NCBI RefSeq assembly: GCF_000974425.1
Contig: NZ_CP010429.1
Location: 3,472,001 to 3,536,000, forward strand
Source of the DNA: Spirosoma radiotolerans
Lineage (GTDB): Bacteria > Bacteroidota > Bacteroidia > Cytophagales > Spirosomataceae
Length of the DNA: 64,000 bases
Direction of reading: 5' to 3'
Below, in pieces: positions 62,505 to 64,000 of this stretch (position 1 is the stretch's first letter; the number at the start of each line of letters is the position of its first letter). The notes beneath the pieces were generated by a model. The model searched no databases. It was not told where the DNA came from and worked only from the letters and a program-made list of their open reading frames with translations. The position numbers and the translations under genes were made by a program.

Positions 62505-62578
62505 CTTCTTTCGTACCCGTATAATGACAAAGACCCTCATCACTAAGGGTCTTTGTCATTATACGGGTACGAAAGAAG
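62505..62578. terminator. Bidirectional terminator with 33-bp perfect arms
   Basis: The arms 62505-62537 and 62546-62578 are exact complements around the loop CATCACTA. The hairpin begins right after the lipoprotein stop and ends next to the pgl stop (62579-62581), with T-runs outside. It separates two convergent genes. Confidence 0.9.
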
Positions 62579-63304
62579 TTATTTTTTTAGAAGAGCAGCC
62601 GCTTTCTCATCGACTAGCCAGACCAGTTCACCATCGGCAGGCTTGATCACCTGCGACGGATATTTATCCGGATTATAGTTTCCTTCAAGTACTTCTTTCA
62701 GTGGTTCCGCTTTTTTAGGACCGGCGACTAAAAACGCAACACAGGAAGCCCGATTCACAACGGGTGCCGTGAGTGTCAATCGGTACATGTCCTGTTGAGT
62801 CAGAAAATAAGCGTTGGTCCAGGCAGTTGTTTCATGTACGACCTCAGTGCCTGGGAACAACGAAAGTGTATGCCCATCGTCGCCCATGCCTAGCAGGACA
62901 AGGTCGAAAGTAGGTCCGGTATCGCCGAAATATTCATGTAGAATTCGATCATAATCGGCGGCAGCAGCTTCGGGCTCGAGATCCGTTCGCCAGACGTGTA
63001 TCTGCTCTTCGGGGGTGTAAACGTGCCCTAGCAGGGTATCATAAGCCATACCTGCATTGCTTTGCTCATCGTCGATGGGCACATAGCGCTCATCGCCCCA
63101 GAAAACATGAAGTTGAAGCCACGGGATCTGATCAACGTAAGGGGCCTTTGCCAATAACTCATGCAACGCTTTAGGCGTACTTCCCCCCGACAGGGCAATC
63201 GTGAAACGATCCTGAGTTTTGAGAACCTCCTTAATGCGTTTGGTAATAAAGTCAGCAGCGGCTTTGGCCAGATCTGCCGGGTTCTTTTTGATAATGAGTT
63301 GCAT
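62579..63304 (-). CDS. pgl: 6-phosphogluconolactonase
   Basis: The 241-residue enzyme hydrolyses 6-phosphogluconolactone in the oxidative pentose phosphate pathway. It shows TIALSGGSTPKALHELL, HVFWGDERYVPIDDEQSNAGMA, FDLVLLGMGDDGHTLSLFPGT and an ending with PADGELVWLVDEKAA. The frame extends to 63334, but ATG 63304 (MQLIIKKNPADLAKA) is the family start. It follows a cupin gene and zwf in the same direction, giving a zwf-cupin-pgl order. Confidence 0.96.
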   Translation of the reverse strand: MQLIIKKNPADLAKAAADFITKRIKEVLKTQDRFTIALSGGSTPKALHELLAKAPYVDQIPWLQLHVFWGDERYVPIDDEQSNAGMAYDTLLGHVYTPEEQIHVWRTDLEPEAAAADYDRILHEYFGDTGPTFDLVLLGMGDDGHTLSLFPGTEVVHETTAWTNAYFLTQQDMYRLTLTAPVVNRASCVAFLVAGPKKAEPLKEVLEGNYNPDKYPSQVIKPADGELVWLVDEKAAALLKK

Positions 63305-63348
63305 AACAGACAGTTCAGCTCTCGCTCCCAACACTGAGCGAGTGGTTG

Positions 63349-63687
63349 TTAAACAAAATCTTCGCGCATGGGCGTAAACACATCGACCAGCACACCAGCC
63401 TCTTCACAAACGGCTCCGTGCCAGACGTTTGGTGGAATGTAATAGGCGTCTCCTGCCCGCACAATTCGCGTTTCATCTCCAATCGAGATGGTAAACACAC
63501 CACTGTCCACGTAGCTCATCTGGGTGTGTACATGGCTGTGCGCTGCACCAATCCCTCCCGCTTCAAACGCCACTTTGACCATCATCAGGTTAGCATCGTA
63601 GGTCATGATTTTACGCTTCACGCCCTCGGCTACCGTTTCCCACGGTAAGCGTTGGTCATCGACAAACAGAGTAGCGAGTTGGGACAT
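63349..63687 (-). CDS. Cupin domain protein
   Basis: The 112-residue protein is a single cupin barrel. The metal-binding motif GIGAAHSHVHTQMSYVDSGVFTISIG gives the two histidines and a further acidic position. The second motif DAYYIPPNVWHGAVCEEAG supplies the last histidine. Functions range from isomerases to regulators; none can be assigned. It sits between zwf and pgl, so a link with sugar metabolism is possible. It starts at the ATG at 63687 and ends 45 bases before pgl. Confidence 0.88.
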   Translation of the reverse strand: MSQLATLFVDDQRLPWETVAEGVKRKIMTYDANLMMVKVAFEAGGIGAAHSHVHTQMSYVDSGVFTISIGDETRIVRAGDAYYIPPNVWHGAVCEEAGVLVDVFTPMREDFV

Positions 63688-63704
63688 GGTTTACGGTACT
63701 TGGT

Positions 63705-63927
63705 TTGTGGTATTCGGTTTGTGGTTTCTCCGTGGCCTGTGTCCTCACGGGCCACTCATGCGTCAGCCTGCTTACCTACCGGACAGGTAGCCCGTGGAGA
63801 CACGGGCCACGGAGAGGTTGGGGCCTATGCTGTGGTTTGTCGTTTACGGTTGTTTACAGTTGACTTTCTCCGTGGCTTGTGTTCTCACGAGCCACACATG
63901 CGTCAGCCAACCGTAAACCACAAACCA
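63705..63927. repeat. Intergenic repeat cluster between zwf and the cupin gene
   Basis: A 44-base unit beginning TTTCTCCGTGGC and ending CATGCGTCAGCC occurs at 63725-63768 and again at 63865-63908, with four differences and a 140-base period. Each copy can form a hairpin (GTGGC.. GCCAC). The second copy is enclosed by an inverted repeat (about 63833-63852 with 63908-63927, one mismatch, words GTTTACGG and TGGTTTGT). GCCCGTG-GAGA-CACGGGC (about 63788-63806) is a third hairpin. The gap has no supported gene. Confidence 0.85.
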
Positions 63928-63934
63928 TCAACGT

Positions 63935-64000
63935 CTATTTCATCATCCACTGAAAACCATCTTTCTCGACCAGTTGCTGAGCCGCGTCGGGCCCCCAGGA
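63935..64000 (-). CDS. zwf: Glucose-6-phosphate dehydrogenase, C-terminal end only
   Basis: Only the last 21 residues are inside the window: SWGPDAAQQLVEKDGFQWMMK and a TAG stop at 63935-63937. The W-G-P followed by A-x-x-L and G-x-x-W pattern is the normal end of Zwf. Its place upstream of pgl in the same direction strengthens the call. Zwf makes 6-phosphogluconolactone, the substrate of Pgl. Confidence 0.75.
   Translation of the reverse strand, partial: SWGPDAAQQLVEKDGFQWMMK

Noticed and set aside
62242-62559. 105-codon minus-strand frame over the small lipoprotein
   Set aside because: It is the antisense reading of a low-complexity gene and runs through the terminator hairpin. The plus-strand frame has a proper lipoprotein signal.
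63705-63927. CRISPR array
   Set aside because: Only two imperfect 44-base copies with a single long spacer, no cas genes and palindromic units with internal structure.

Overview
The window looks like chromosomal DNA of a Bacteroidota species, most likely Spirosoma or a close relative in the Cytophagales. Supporting signs are the Bacteroidota -7 promoter element TAnnTTTG in front of many genes, a gliding/type IX secretion C-terminal domain protein, a long acidic tail on ribosomal protein S16, DUF2027-Smr and DUF4403 proteins, and an AsmA-like/GT51 fusion. About 64 protein genes (two cut by the window edges) and one RNA gene, RNase P RNA, are supported. I saw no tRNA, rRNA, CRISPR array, insertion sequence or prophage. 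The content is ordinary core chromosome with small accessory modules.

Layout. 1-6.5 kb: dapF (cut), rplS, the NAD(P)HX repair enzyme, feoAB iron uptake and a TauE/SafE permease. 6.7-12.0 kb: cytochrome c maturation genes ccmB-ccmC-ccmD-ccmE-ccmF, with a CcmE whose heme-binding histidine is a cysteine. 12-16.3 kb: a CNNM/CorC transporter, pyrE and a three-PAS histidine kinase. 16.3-21 kb: a redox/stress group (AraC regulator, flavin monooxygenase, OsmC, a YjdI-CDGSH iron-sulfur fusion and a disulfide oxidoreductase). 21-27 kb: an ABC-F protein, a secreted sulfatase with its own lipoprotein-type formylglycine-generating enzyme, a DMT permease and a beta-barrel. 27.5-34.8 kb: envelope genes, including two L,D-transpeptidases that overlap tail to tail, a fasciclin protein and a large CHU_C adhesin-like protein. 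35-45 kb: FKBP, Sua5, a kinase/acyl-CoA dehydrogenase pair, a PLP deaminase-like enzyme, RluA, GNAT and the AsmA/GT51 protein. 45-50.7 kb: rpsP, then rimM-trmD-ppk1-PAP2, plus rnpB. 50.7-58.5 kb: DUF4403, DUF2027-Smr, a minimal ethanolamine module (permease, eutB, eutC) and fumC. 58.7-64 kb: a RES-Xre toxin-antitoxin pair, AraC/SDR/dienelactone hydrolase genes and the pentose-phosphate genes zwf (cut), a cupin and pgl.

The least explained structure is between the genes. Many gaps hold long, often perfect inverted repeats. Five of them reuse the same words (core TTTGTGGTT and its complement). Others share a hairpin loop TGTGTCCTCAC or the word GGCTGACGC. Some clearly work as terminators, but the shared vocabulary suggests a dispersed palindromic repeat family. 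The most interesting protein-level observations are the kinase/acyl-CoA dehydrogenase pair (resembling mammalian ACAD10/11 and Pseudomonas LvaA/LvaC), the exported formylglycine-generating enzyme beside its sulfatase, the Cys-type CcmE, and the AsmA-like/GT51 fusion.
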